From Lineus longissimus (taxonomy: Eukaryota > Nemertea > Pilidiophora > Heteronemertea > Lineidae): a stretch of 64,000 nt of DNA. A program made the translations under genes and the position numbers. Location: contig NC_088319.1 of NCBI RefSeq assembly GCF_910592395.1, positions 9,860,001 through 9,924,000 on the forward strand. The letters are read 5' to 3'. The notes below the pieces were generated by a model. It ran no database searches, had not been told where the DNA came from, and saw only the letters and a list, made by a program, of their open reading frames with translations. Positions 24,720 to 34,520 of this stretch are shown here, piece after piece. Numbering within the stretch: position 1 is the stretch's first letter; every line of letters starts with the position of its first letter.

Positions 24720-26148
24720 AGGCTAATTCTGCGGGCGAAGAGTTAGCCAATTCTGGTGAAAGTACTGATTTAACAACTAATGAGATGAGAAAAAGTGCCA
24801 ATGACAATGTTATAAGTGACGAATTAGATTTGCAGAAAGCAAGGCGTGAGAAACCGAGGTGTAGTGGTGTTTATATTGAAGGCTCTGTTCAAGGTGTTGA
24901 TGTGTTACTCACCGTTGATACAGGAGCAACCAGGACGTTTATGTCGAAGAGAGTGTATGAGAAAATTCCTCGTGAAGTGAAGCCTGAGCTTATAGCAATC
25001 CTGAATCACGACCTATGACGGGCGCAGATGGGACTTTAATCTCCCGTTTTGGTAAAGCAGTATTTAAACTAGGGTTAGGCCCCCTACAAGTTGAGAGAAC
25101 AATCATTGTCGCTGACATTGAAGATGAAATTTTAATCGGTGCAGACATTCTGATCCGAGATCCAGGCGGCCCGGCCGACTTGTTGTTGAGTCAAAATAAG
25201 ATGGTGTTTCATGGAAAGAAGATTCCATTGATTAGGATAGGTACTCCCTATCAAACCTGGAGAGTAATGGTAGCAGACCATTTTGTTGTACCAGCATTGA
25301 GTGAGAAAATGGTTGATTGTTTTGTTGAGTCAGATGGAAAACAAAGTACTAAAGATGACTCATGCTTATTGATTGAAAATAGTAAAACGTTTACTGAGAA
25401 AACAGGCATGCTCATAGCTCCCTGTCTTGTAAACGCCGCTGAGAGTACCACTATTAGCATAAGAGTATTAAATCCTTTCAAGGATGATAAATCCATTAAG
25501 CAAGACACGGCAGTTGGTATAGTTGAGAAAGTTGCGCCACCTGAACAATGTGTCGCGGTCGAAGAAAATCCTAAACTATCCGAGAATTTTGAAAGTGTCC
25601 GAAGACTATGCCTCCAACAACCTAAAGACTGCAAATCTAATGAAAATAAGAAAAATGCACGATCTAGGCCAAAGAAACGAGACAAGTACAACTCTGTACA
25701 GTCTAAAAGAACCAGCTCAAAGTCACCCGAAATAACGCATGGTGAGCTTCCCCATCACCTAATTGACCTCTATGAAAGGTCAAGCAAATCCAGGTCCCAT
25801 TCAGAGAAACTTGAAATCCTGAAACTCTTGATTGAATTTCAAGGTGTATTCTCAAAAGACGAAGATGATATAGGGCGTACCTCCCTCATTGAACATAAGA
25901 TTGAAACTGGCGATGCCAGGCCTGTTAAGCAACATCCTCGTCGCGCCGCACTGGCATTCCAAGATGAAGAGAAAGACTGTATAAAGAAATTGCTGAGACA
26001 AGGAACCATACGTCCATCAACTTCGCCTTGGACTTCAAACTCAATGGAATTAACAATTTTGTTATATATGAAAGTGCTGAGATATTTAGTTTTCCAGTTG
26101 TGCTGGTCATTAAGACTTTTGGACATGTATTCGATTAATTGTGCTTAG
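24713..26148 (+). pseudogene. Gypsy protease and truncated RT start, frameshifted
   Basis: The pol frame overlaps the Gag end by a few bases in the -1 register. GVDVLLTVDTGATRTFMS near 24895 holds the DTGA catalytic motif of a retropepsin. The frame stops at 25018, but the protein sense continues one frame over from about 25015 (GADGTLISRFGKAVFKLGLG), so a single-base change near 25005-25015 breaks the protease. The second frame ends with an RT entry motif (ETGDARPVKQHPRRAALAF, then GTIRPSTSPWTSN) near 25900-26035 and then turns into unrelated sequence, marking the large deletion of RT, RNase H and integrase. Confidence 0.8.
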
Positions 26149-26291
26149 AGCAGTTCATCTCATGTGATTAACCGGATACCTCGTTATCTTTCTTAATTCA
26201 TTTTCAGTTCATTTAATTCGATTTAATTTGATGTATACTTATTTCATTCTTGTCACTCATTTATTATGTATCTGTTTCCTTAAGTTCCATT

Positions 26292-26345
26292 ATTGATGAG
26301 GACATCAATTTTCGTTTGTGGGGGCAATGTGACGATATTTAGAGT
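26292..26345 (+). repeat. Duplicated polypurine-tract/LTR-start fragment
   Basis: GGACATCAATTTTCGTTTGTGGGGGCAATGTGACGATATT at 26299-26338 closely matches the true junction at 26467-26508, where the right LTR begins. A second, displaced copy of the plus-strand primer site thus sits about 180 bases upstream of the LTR. Confidence 0.7.
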
Positions 26346-26497
26346 TCTTGCATTTACTTGTATTAACTGAATATTTTTCGTCGTCAAAGTTTTGCATATA
26401 TCTATATTTGTACAGTATTTGTAAATTTTACAATTCCTATATTTCACTTGGATTTTATATGTTGATGGGGACATCAATTTTTCGTTTGTGGGGGCAA

Positions 26498-27272
26498 TGT
26501 GACAATATTAGGAATTGCTTACTACATTTGTATATCTGTAATTATTATTTCTGTGTTTCTCTCTAGCCCTGGTGAACCCAGACACCCAGGATCGTTAAAC
26601 CGTTATGAGTTTCAACACCTGCTTTCTTAATTGCCCCTTTTCATTGTTTTATAATCTCTATCTTTTAAGCTGTTTGACCTCTTTTATGATCTTCCTGATT
26701 AGCAGCTGGTTACTAGGCTCCTGCCCTTGGCCCTGTCTGATAATCTTGTATTGATGCTGCTGTGTACTGATTGGTTGTTTCCTTAATTACTGAGTGCTAG
26801 TTGGTTCAGAGCCTGATATTTGGGCTAGGCTATTTACCCATGAGGGGTGTGTATAATTAGGTATAAATAATGATGTTCAGATGTTTTTAGTAAGTCCTGG
26901 CAGATCCAGAAAGCCAGCCTTCACGCTCTGTAGCTAAACAAGACATCTCTCTTGAAAAGCGCCAGAGCACTTTGATTGACTTCACCCTCTGTAGCCAAAC
27001 AAGACATTTCTCTTGAAAAGCGCCAGAGTATTTTAATTGACTTCACCCTTGACCTTACAGCATGGTAAGATTCTTTTATATGATCTCTTGTTGATATTTT
27101 ATTGTGCGCCATATTTTTGTAATATTTTAGTGTCGGTTGTAAATATGAGGTTAGAGGGACGTGGATAATAAATAATGTAAATATATATCTTAGTTGGTTT
27201 AGTCTTTGGGTTCGAGTTCAGAGTTGCGAAGTTTATACGGTGACAAATATTATAAGCCCTTTTACCGCTACA
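26498..27272 (+). repeat. Gypsy right LTR (775 bp)
   Basis: Same length as the left LTR and differs from it at about two positions (for example GGGTTCGAG against GAGTTCGAG near the 3' end). Confidence 0.92.
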
Positions 27273-27303
27273 ATACTTCTGGTTCTCGTCATGTGATCTA
27301 TCA

Positions 27304-27421
27304 TGGCTTCTTTGTCAGCACCACTGCGGAATATTCGAGATTTTGATGGTGCGTTGATAGTGTGGCTTCTTTGTCAGCACCACTGCGGAATATTCGAGAT
27401 TTTGATGGTGCGTTGATAGTG
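27304..27421. repeat. 59-bp tandem duplication
   Basis: TGGCTTCTTTGTCAGCACC through GATAGTG occurs twice back to back (27304-27362 and 27363-27421) with no difference seen, so it is recent. Confidence 0.85.
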
Positions 27422-27760
27422 ATGTGCATAGCCAGACTCAAGTTACGCAATCTGGCAGATGTGCGAAAAAAATAGGTCAGTCGAAGATTACAAGCATCAC
27501 ACAATGTATGCTCGAGAGAATTCTTCTCTCAAAGACCAGTGACCTATGTCTGGCGAAACAAAACTTTTAATTACAGTTTATACAGGCCGTCGGAATGGGT
27601 CGAAATCAGAGCTGAAGATCAGCCAACAAAGGGCTTCGAGGGTTCCTTTTTTGAGGGTGACTAATCTGTATCAACAAACCCACGCATACTGCTTGCGGCT
27701 GTTTATATTTAATTAAATCTACCCCAACCCTGATACTTCCTGTTCATGTAATGTTATAAG

Positions 27761-27787
27761 CGCAGAAAAGCCGAAGGCTTTTCTGCG
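27761..27787. repeat. 12-bp perfect hairpin
   Basis: CGCAGAAAAGCC and GGCTTTTCTGCG pair across GAA. The CGCAGAAAAG core is the same as in the hairpins of the 50-kb foldback element. Confidence 0.6.
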
Positions 27788-27800
27788 AAGCGCTACTATA

Positions 27801-27998
27801 GGGCCGTTTAGACGACAGGCGAAAAGACCGCATTCGGATCGAATCTGGATGAATCCGGATTAAAACTACCCAAGGCGATGGTACCTTTTTAGTCCGGATG
27901 CAACCACATTGATCCGGATCTTTTTGCGTTTACACGACGAAAAATTAATCCGGATTCGGGACGCATCCGGATTTTTTCGCGTCGTCTAAACGGCCCTA
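27801..27998. mobile_element. MITE with 18-bp terminal inverted repeats
   Basis: TAGGGCCGTTTAGACGAC (27801-27818) is exactly inverted at 27981-27998. The interior is rich in GATCCGGAT/ATCCGGATT motifs. If the outer TA is the target duplication, the ends are GGGCCG and the element is about 194 bp, compatible with a TA-targeting DNA transposon. It has no coding capacity. Confidence 0.75.
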
Positions 27999-28748
27999 AT
28001 GGTTAACGTGCATACGACGTCATCCAATGTAAACAATGTTTCTCAAGTCCATGGATTCGTTTCAAATGGCTTAAATTTGACTTAAAATGGCCGCCAGAAG
28101 AGATAACGCGCGAAAGTAGTAACTCGACTATTCTGAGCTCCGAGAGAGAACCACACGATTATTCTCACTGTTTTTTAATCAAATATCAATTTCAGGGGGT
28201 TTACCCCCCCCCCGACATATATGTTTTGATTTTTGAAACTTTAGTGATAATATCCAAAAGATGCTTAAAATGGATATAATCCCGAAATAATGAAGCAAAA
28301 GACGGGCAGGCGTTTCGAGAAAAAAATTTTATTTTGAGATTTCAATAAACCTTTTGAACGAATTCCACACGGGCCGTGGTGGGATCCGAAGACACCTCAA
28401 GGAGGAATGTATGTTTTTATGGGGTACCATTGGTTTTGCAGATCTTCCGTTTTTTTCTAAAGAATAATCAATATTCGCTAGCAGGCTTTTTATGCTCCCA
28501 GGTATGAAGAGGGTTCTATGTTCCTCAGGTTCTTTGTTCATCAGTCTGGTGTTCCTCAAGAGTCAAGTGTCTTCAAGTCTCTTGGCCAGCAAAAACCCTT
28601 TCCAACCAATTTTTTATGCATTCGGCAATATGCTGGTGGGGGAAAAACCTGATCCCTAGATCCCTGACTCCTTGAATTGGTTGCCCAGATACGACCACAA
28701 GCAATTGTCTCAAGGAAGCCACCAGTACGACCACTTGGGAGTCTTGCC
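27999..28748. other. Left flank of the Polinton, no gene seen
   Basis: No recognisable protein. It includes a C-run next to GTTTACCC at about 28198-28214. Confidence 0.4.
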
Positions 28749-28754
28749 AATATC
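28749..28754. repeat. Polinton target-site duplication, left copy
   Basis: AATATC, repeated at 47807-47812 directly outside the right end. Confidence 0.92.
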
Positions 28755-29008
28755 AGTAGTATATGGGCTACTTGGGGAAAATTATGAACTTTTGACCTAG
28801 TGACCTACTGACCTACTGACCTACTTTGTGTATGAGAAGTTTGAAAGTTGACCTGACCTAGTGACCTAGTTTGGATGACCTAGTGACCTACTGACCTACT
28901 GACCTACTTTGTGTATGAGAAGTTTGAAAGTTGACCTGACCTAGTGACCTAGTTTGGATATGGTGTAAAATCTCCAGAGTGGGTCATGGCCTAGTAACCT
29001 ACTTTGGA
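28755..29008. repeat. Polinton left terminal inverted repeat (254 bp)
   Basis: Matches the right end 47636-47806 in reverse complement, with one extra copy of an 83-bp unit (28794-28876 repeated at 28877-28959). The outer 122 bases match without interruption. The region is packed with GACCTAGTGACCT / GACCTACT words, repeated again with variation to about 29215. Confidence 0.93.
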
Positions 29009-29215
29009 CCTGACCTAGTGACCTAGTTTGGATATGGTGTAAAATCTCCAGAGTGGGAAAGTTATGAACTTTTGACCTAGTGACCTGTTGACCTGTTGAC
29101 CTACTTTCTGTGTGAGAAGTTTTCAAAGTTGACCTGACCTAGTGACCTAGTGACCTAGTTTTGATATGGTGTAAAATCTCCAGAGTGGGTCATGGCCCAC
29201 TGACCTACTGACATA
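28755..29215. repeat. Subterminal GACCTAGTGACCT tandem repeats
   Basis: Four successive blocks (starting about 28794, 28877, 29010 and 29071) repeat the phrase ACCTAGTGACCTA, followed in three of them by a GTGTGAGAAGTTT- or GTATGAGAAGTTT-like stretch and by GTGTAAAATCTCCAGAGTGG. Iterated motifs near the ends of protein-primed replicons often serve as origin or integrase binding sites; that role is inferred here. Confidence 0.75.
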
Positions 29216-29429
29216 CTTGAGATATCCGAAGTTTAGACGACCTTGACTTGGTAAACCAGTTTGTGGATATTGTGAAAAATAACCAATTTGGGTTATAGCC
29301 TAGTGACATGGTGACATAGTAGACATAACTTGAAGATACTGAAAAGAATAAGAGTGAGTCAGCACATATAATACTAAGGGTGTTGTAAAATATCTAAGAA
29401 TACCACGTCAAGTTCATGTACAGCATTCA

Positions 29430-29890
29430 AAAGCAGCTTTGATAAGGAACAACTATAGCATTACAAACATAGATGAAGTATTTATATATTATGCTAACCA
29501 CAAGGAGGAAGACTTCATATGGCAATTGGCCACTCTGTTCTCTTTGGAACAAAAAGCGTTATTACATGGTACACCTATCACCATTCATAAGGAACAACTG
29601 TAGCATGACATGCATAGATGAAGTATTTACATATTACACCAACCACAAGAGGGCAGACTTCATACTGCAATTGACCAATCTGTTCTCTTTGAAACATGAA
29701 GCGTTATCATAAGGTACCCCAAGCAACAGCTTTGATAAGGAACAACTACAGTATGACAGACATAGATGAACTATTTATATATTACATCAACCTCAAGGAG
29801 GAAGACTTCATATTACAATTGGCCACTCTTTTTCCCTTTGGACCAAAAAGCGTTAGTACATGGTATGCCATTCAATATTTTTCTATTTCA
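29430..29890 (+). repeat. Three 145-bp imperfect repeats that keep a protein pattern
   Basis: Units start near 29449, 29589 and 29737. Each reads as RNN(Y/C)S, IDE(V/L)F, YY, N, K, DF, QL, LF in one frame per unit, but the units are in different frames and separated by stops. They are about 80% alike. They could be remnants of a repeated exon or a degenerate gene at the left end. I do not recognise the peptide. Confidence 0.5.
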
Positions 29891-30496
29891 TGCAACAGAG
29901 TCTGCTAAAACAATATTCAGAAAAATATCACATTCAAAGTTTCACCAACTCTGTACAGACTAAAGTCAACTGCCTAGAACTTTTCACAAAGCACTCTACT
30001 AAAATGCATGTATGACATTATGCAAATGATGATTGGTGCAATTCACCAAATGGTAGTTTGGGTATTATGTATAATTTTTTGTAATTTTTGTCCTAATCAG
30101 GTCATAAACGATGGAACAACATAATTGTGATGATCGACCTAAATGCTGCTACCGTTTTATTTAATGACCCTAATTTGACCATAAGTACTGGTAATTATTT
30201 TTTTCCCTTTGTTACATACAGATATTTTTCAACAACTTGTGTGATTCTTGTTTAAGATCAGGATTATATTATTGTTTAATCATTCTGTTACTCATAGTCT
30301 TTTGAGACGGATGTCTATTGTGTTGTGGCTTTGGTGATATCAGGAGAATCTCATACCCAGAAACTTCACGGATATTAAACTAAGGTAAGAATTTTTGATC
30401 TATTATTCCTTATTGTAGGCCTACAATGAGATTTATTTTTGGAGGTATATTTGGCCCTGAAAGGACCGTTTTTCCTGATGCCCCTGGGTGAAAAGT
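29891..30496. other. Polinton left-end non-coding stretch
   Basis: AT-rich sequence without a supported gene between the repeat array and the minus-strand zinc-finger gene. Confidence 0.45.
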
Positions 30497-30847
30497 TTAT
30501 GATGATGGTGTCAAACTTCTATGGTATATGATTGAAGCTTCCTCCAAGTCTAGGAATTCCCTCTCTTCATCAATTGTTCCACATGTACATAAACATGGAC
30601 ATGAATGTGCACACATATGGTTATTCAAAATTAGGTCCTTTTGAACATTTTTCATGAAGCAGTGTGTACATCTCTTTGCTTCACAGTTTGTACACTTGAT
30701 GTGGTAGTTTTGGAAATGGTGATCTCCCAGCATACAGTCATCACACACACTGCCGTGCATAATTTCCAATCTTGTGCCAAATATAACTACGTTTGGTAGT
30801 TGTAGTGCTTTCCGCACACTTGCTTGCAGTTGTTCATATGTAGACAT
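30497..30847 (-). CDS. Small Cys/His-rich putative zinc-binding protein
   Basis: A 116-residue protein starting at the ATG on 30847. After a short N-terminal segment, residues 35-90 hold a dense series of Cys and His: CDDC, then HHFQNYHIKCTNCEAKRCTHC, then HMCAHSCPCLCTC. The spacing C-x2-C ... C-x2-C-x4-C-x2-C resembles a ZZ- or RING-type binuclear zinc fold, but no exact family match is claimed. It is the only Polinton gene on the minus strand and is divergent from the 31068 gene, with about 220 bases between the two starts. A regulatory or ubiquitin-related job is possible but unproven. Confidence 0.65.
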   Translation of the reverse strand: MSTYEQLQASVRKALQLPNVVIFGTRLEIMHGSVCDDCMLGDHHFQNYHIKCTNCEAKRCTHCFMKNVQKDLILNNHMCAHSCPCLCTCGTIDEEREFLDLEEASIIYHRSLTPSS

Positions 30848-31067
30848 TGTGGTGCACTAATCTCAAATGAACTCTGATAGATGCTGTCCATTCTTTATCT
30901 ACTATGTGATATTTGTGAGTGAATCTCATTGGATATGAGTGTGTGATTATGAGAGGTCACATGCTAAAGAACAATGACAAACTTGACCTTGAGCAAACTT
31001 CATTTGAATTTATCCTCAAAACACACCAAACACATTTTGGTTATCCATTTGGACCGAGATCGTCAAC

Positions 31068-31730
31068 ATGGAAGGACCGCTCCCCAAAACTGTGCTTGCC
31101 ACTCTGAATTTCTGTCTGCATCAGGCATTCTATCCTGAAGGAAAGGATCCTGTTCATGGAGTTTTTGTAGTTGGGGAGAAGCTCTTTGATGAGCTGCTTG
31201 AGGGAAATGAAGAAAGAAAAATAATTTCTCATGGAAATGTCATGATAAATGATAATCTCTATGTACTTAATCGTACTATTCCAGCGAGGCAAAAATATGG
31301 CCCTTTTACCATGGATGAAATATTCAAGATGGAGAGAACTAATGTGTTCACTGCTCCAGAATGTTTAGAGATACTTGCTAAATACAAATCAATTCATGTG
31401 TTATCAAACAGCAATGGCTGGAAGTTGTGTCCAAATGGCGAGATTGTATCAAACATGCATCCTCCTGAATATGTGAGAAGATCATTTCAGTTCACTTTTT
31501 CAACATACATCCCAGAATTAAAGAACTGTGAAGGTGTTATAATTGTTCCAAGTACAATTTCACGAGAGCAAGTACAGGATCCGAGAATCACAGTGATAAA
31601 AAGGGACACATTTCACATAACAAAAGTAGAAACTGCTCCTGGAAAATGGTTCATTTTGCAAAGCTGCCGAACAGCTTATTATGAAAATGACCCCTGTTTT
31701 TATTTAGCATTTAATGACTCAATCTACTGA
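31068..31730 (+). CDS. Polinton protein of unknown function, 220 residues
   Basis: Open from the ATG at 31068 (MEGPLPKTVLATLNFCLHQA) to TGA at 31728-31730. It has no signal peptide or membrane segment and looks like one globular domain: alternating hydrophobic stretches (VHGVFVVGEKLFDEL, IHVLSNSNGWKLCPNGEI, CEGVIIVPSTIS). Uninterrupted over 660 bases within an intact element, it is very likely real. It stands between the zinc-finger gene and the spliced gene in front of the polymerase, so an early or replicative role fits its position, but I do not recognise the family. Confidence 0.8.
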   Translation: MEGPLPKTVLATLNFCLHQAFYPEGKDPVHGVFVVGEKLFDELLEGNEERKIISHGNVMINDNLYVLNRTIPARQKYGPFTMDEIFKMERTNVFTAPECLEILAKYKSIHVLSNSNGWKLCPNGEIVSNMHPPEYVRRSFQFTFSTYIPELKNCEGVIIVPSTISREQVQDPRITVIKRDTFHITKVETAPGKWFILQSCRTAYYENDPCFYLAFNDSIY

Positions 31731-31855
31731 TACCACGATAGGCATTGCATTTGCTCTCAACACATATGAAAAGGTTTGTGTTTTGGTTGTGCGCAATCTG
31801 ATAATTTTTCGCCAAACTTGCCAAAGTCACAACTCTTTTGGCTCCTGTCATTGAA

Positions 31856-34287
31856 ATGGAGTCGTATTTCTATTTGCTATACAATGAGTCAGAATCATTA
31901 CCTGTATGCAGCAATGACATGCATTCATTTAGCAACTCTTTCTATGACATGAACTCGTCAAACACAAAACTTCGCAACAAACACTTCTCTATTCCTGTAT
32001 ATTACTTATTTTCAGTTATAATAATGGAAAAGAAGACAATGGAACGGTCATGTGCAGCAGCAGCTGCTGTTAGTAATAAAAAATTGACATATGCCAATGT
32101 GGTTGCTGGAAAAAAGCCTCTTCCTATTCTTGGTAAGTTTTTCTTTCTTATTCTTCTTCATGCTTTATTTTTTAATGCTATAACAAAAAAGAACCCAACT
32201 TTACGAAGTTAATGTAATTTCATAATAGAGTACTGTCTTTTTTCTTTTCAGACGGACCTGATTCCGAGGAGGAGTTCACTTCTAAACCACATGAATGGGT
32301 AAAAGTGGAAAGGAAGAGGCCTAAAGAGGCAAAGAAAGGTGTGTAGTAAATAAATAAATTTGTAAATGTCTTGATATATGCCAAAAAAAACCCATATATA
32401 TACATATATATATATATATTTATGCTTAATTTATTGAATGTGTATGATCTAATGATTACACCTTTTTTTTTCTTCACAGGCCATTTGAAGCTCTATCTAA
32501 AAAAGAGGTCATTTAAAACTCAACTGTCAACTCCAAGAATGACAACAAAAAAAACGAGTAAGTGTGTTCATAACTGTTCGAGATCCTGATTTGTAATTTT
32601 TTTTCTAATTTTACATAGTCTTAAAATGAAAAAAAAATCTCTTGTTATCTAAATCACAGCAATAACATGATCTACACTATTGATAATAGCAACAACAACA
32701 ACTGAGAAGGATGTTTGATATAAACTTTTTTTACATTGTCCTGAATTGAAACAAAACTTTTTTTATTTAGAAGTTACAAAAACGCCACCAGAAGAACCAA
32801 CACCCTCACCACCATCACCATCAAGAACAACAACAACCCCTGGAAATGATGAAGAAAGAAAAGTTGGAAGAATATCCCCGCCACTCCCACCACCTGTAAC
32901 GCAGTCAACAACAACAACAATGGGCGAAAGAACGTACAGTGATTTTATAGACATTTTAAACGATTGGGTTTTGAAGAGAGCAGGTGTTGGGAAGATGTAC
33001 CTCCCAAAATATTATGAAGGGAAGGAACGTAAGGAATTTCTTGAGGTAATGATGCCGTATTTAAATCCTACACTCTTTTTTTTACCATCGTCATCTGATG
33101 CTGGTTGTCAGGAAAATGCTGTGCCTGAAACGCCTCCTTCACCACCTCATCAATCTGTCATTATGGTGACTGATCAGCCGCATACGGTACGGGATAGTCC
33201 ACATTTAAGGGATCTGCTGCAACGATCCAGCAATATTGATTTGGATCATGAGGAAGAAAAAATACCTCCTTCGCAAATTTATCGTCCCGATGGTAAAGAC
33301 CTGAATGAGGTGTTTTTTGTTCCTGAATTTCATCAGTGTGTTGCTGGAGATCAGGAGGCGTTGGAACAAGAACATCTGACAACTGAAATGCCTCAACCAT
33401 CTGATGAGGATGTTGTTCTTGTTCCAGACTCTCCTGATCTAGTGAAACAGATGCCTGTCCGGGAAGATAGCAAAGAAAAAATACCTCCCCTAAACAGAGA
33501 ATTGGAGGGGGTGCCATGCACACCAGAGGATCTTGCTTTGCTAGACTTCTCGGACTTGCTATATTATGAAGAAAATAGGAAGTGCCATTCAAAAAGAGAC
33601 AAATTACCAAACGGATTGCCTATGACAGAAAATTCGTCAGATGGAGACGTCCTGAAATATCTTTCAGGATCGTTTCCAGATAATGAATCAAATGTAACAG
33701 GCAACCAATCAGAATCACCACTCTGTACACCAATTGTAAACGTGGATTCTGATTCTCCTCTTCGAGGTCAAATAGTTCATAATCTCTTTGATGAGATTAC
33801 GAATGGGAAAGTGCAACTTGAGGGGTTGCAATCATCACAACTTGGGCAGGATGTCCAACTCCAGCAGTTTCTGGAGTCGAACATCCTCACCAAGGCTGAG
33901 GAGCGTTCATCACTTACAACTAACAAGTTGCAAGAGGTGAACGAACCTCATACCTCTCAAGTTGCATCGACATCCTCCGCTTATATCAGGTCTGATCCTA
34001 CTAAGCGGAAGCTTGACCTCGATGGGGGGAATTCAAAGAAGCGACAGAGGAGGCAGGACAGGGACTCTGTCTTGAGATCACTTTTGAAAAGTCCCAATGA
34101 AAGGAGACCTCCTCATGCAATTGGTGTTCTACCGGGTGGTAATGTTGGAAATGGTGTACCCCAGAAAGACAATCCCAACATCCGGGCAATTTTAAGTGGC
34201 ACACATTCTGTGGTACACCCTTTCCATGATACCAAGATGGCGACGTCTTTTTTAGGGCTTCGTCAAAAGACGACAAAAAAAACGTAG
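31856..34287 (+). CDS. Spliced gene in front of the polymerase (4 exons, about 652 residues)
   Basis: Exons 31856-32132, 32252-32338, 32480-32557 and 32771-34287 join to 1959 bases (653 codons with stop). The introns are GT-AG (donors GTAAG, GTGTG, GTAAG; acceptors TTTTCAG, TTCACAG, TTATTTAG), all phase 1, and every join keeps the frame. The start may instead be the in-frame ATG at 32024 (MEKKTMERSC), which follows another possible acceptor (TATTTTCAG). The N-terminus is Lys-rich; the middle is Pro/Ser/Thr-rich with a globular patch (TYSDFIDILNDWVLKRAGVG). An acidic stretch with repeated EKIPP motifs follows, then a bipartite nuclear-signal-like segment near 34002-34050 (KRKLDL, KKRQRRQ). The frame ends at 34287 inside the start of the polymerase frame, so this may be the polymerase N-terminal region. 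Function unknown. Confidence 0.7.
34248..34273 (+). promoter_or_regulatory. Candidate -1 ribosomal frameshift site (T TTT TTA plus hairpin)
   Basis: In the frame of the upstream gene the codons read TCT TTT TTA (34246-34254), so the heptamer T TTT TTA sits in the canonical register. Five bases later TCGTC (34260-34264) and GACGA (34269-34273) form a stem over AAAA; GGCT (34256-34259) could also pair with AGCC (34286-34289). Slipping back one base leads into the polymerase frame, which is open from 34230 without an ATG before 34521. The upstream stop is only 30 bases on. Competing readings: TTTTTTAG is also a good splice acceptor, or one T of the run is missing in the assembly. Confidence 0.4.
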
Positions 34288-34361
34288 CCAATACTCAGAT
34301 TGGTGGTCACCAGGTCATCAACCAAAATGGCCCTTCTTCTTTTTCTTCTTCTTCTCCTTCC

Positions 34362-34403
<42 letters not shown>
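34362..34403 (+). repeat. (GAT)14 microsatellite encoding poly-Asp in the polymerase frame
   Basis: Fourteen GAT triplets read as Asp in the frame that enters the polymerase. Triplet periodicity keeps the frame open whatever the copy number. Confidence 0.8.
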
Positions 34404-34406
<3 letters not shown>

Positions 34407-34520
34407 AATGTTGACGAGTCGGACAATGAGATACATGGGCAAGCACATAACCATCCTCATGCACAGCCTGTTTTTCAAATTATCTCGCTCAAGGACATTA
34501 AAATAAGAAAATATGGCACG

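Larger units (their letters stand above)
21993..27272 (+). mobile_element. Internally deleted Ty3/Gypsy LTR retrotransposon
   Basis: Two 775-bp LTRs (21993-22767 and 26498-27272) begin TGTGACAATATT and end CTATA/CTACA. They differ at about two positions and are flanked by ATAC (21989-21992 and 27273-27276). Inside are Gag with a CCHC knuckle, protease and only the first residues of RT; the rest of RT, RNase H and integrase are missing. At 5.3 kb it cannot move by itself. Near-identical LTRs mean either recent mobilisation in trans or a deletion after a recent insertion. Confidence 0.92.

Noticed and set aside
27761-27787. Hairpin as a bacterial-type terminator
   Set aside because: The DNA is eukaryotic and the stem is not followed by a T run; it looks like a repeat-associated palindrome.
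28794-29215. CRISPR-like array because of regularly recurring GACCTAGTGACCT words
   Set aside because: No unique spacers of constant length; the words are subterminal repeats of the Polinton ends.
34300-34506. Poly-Met/Leu frame over the GAT microsatellite
   Set aside because: It is an out-of-frame reading of the Asp run; the polymerase frame is the sensible one.
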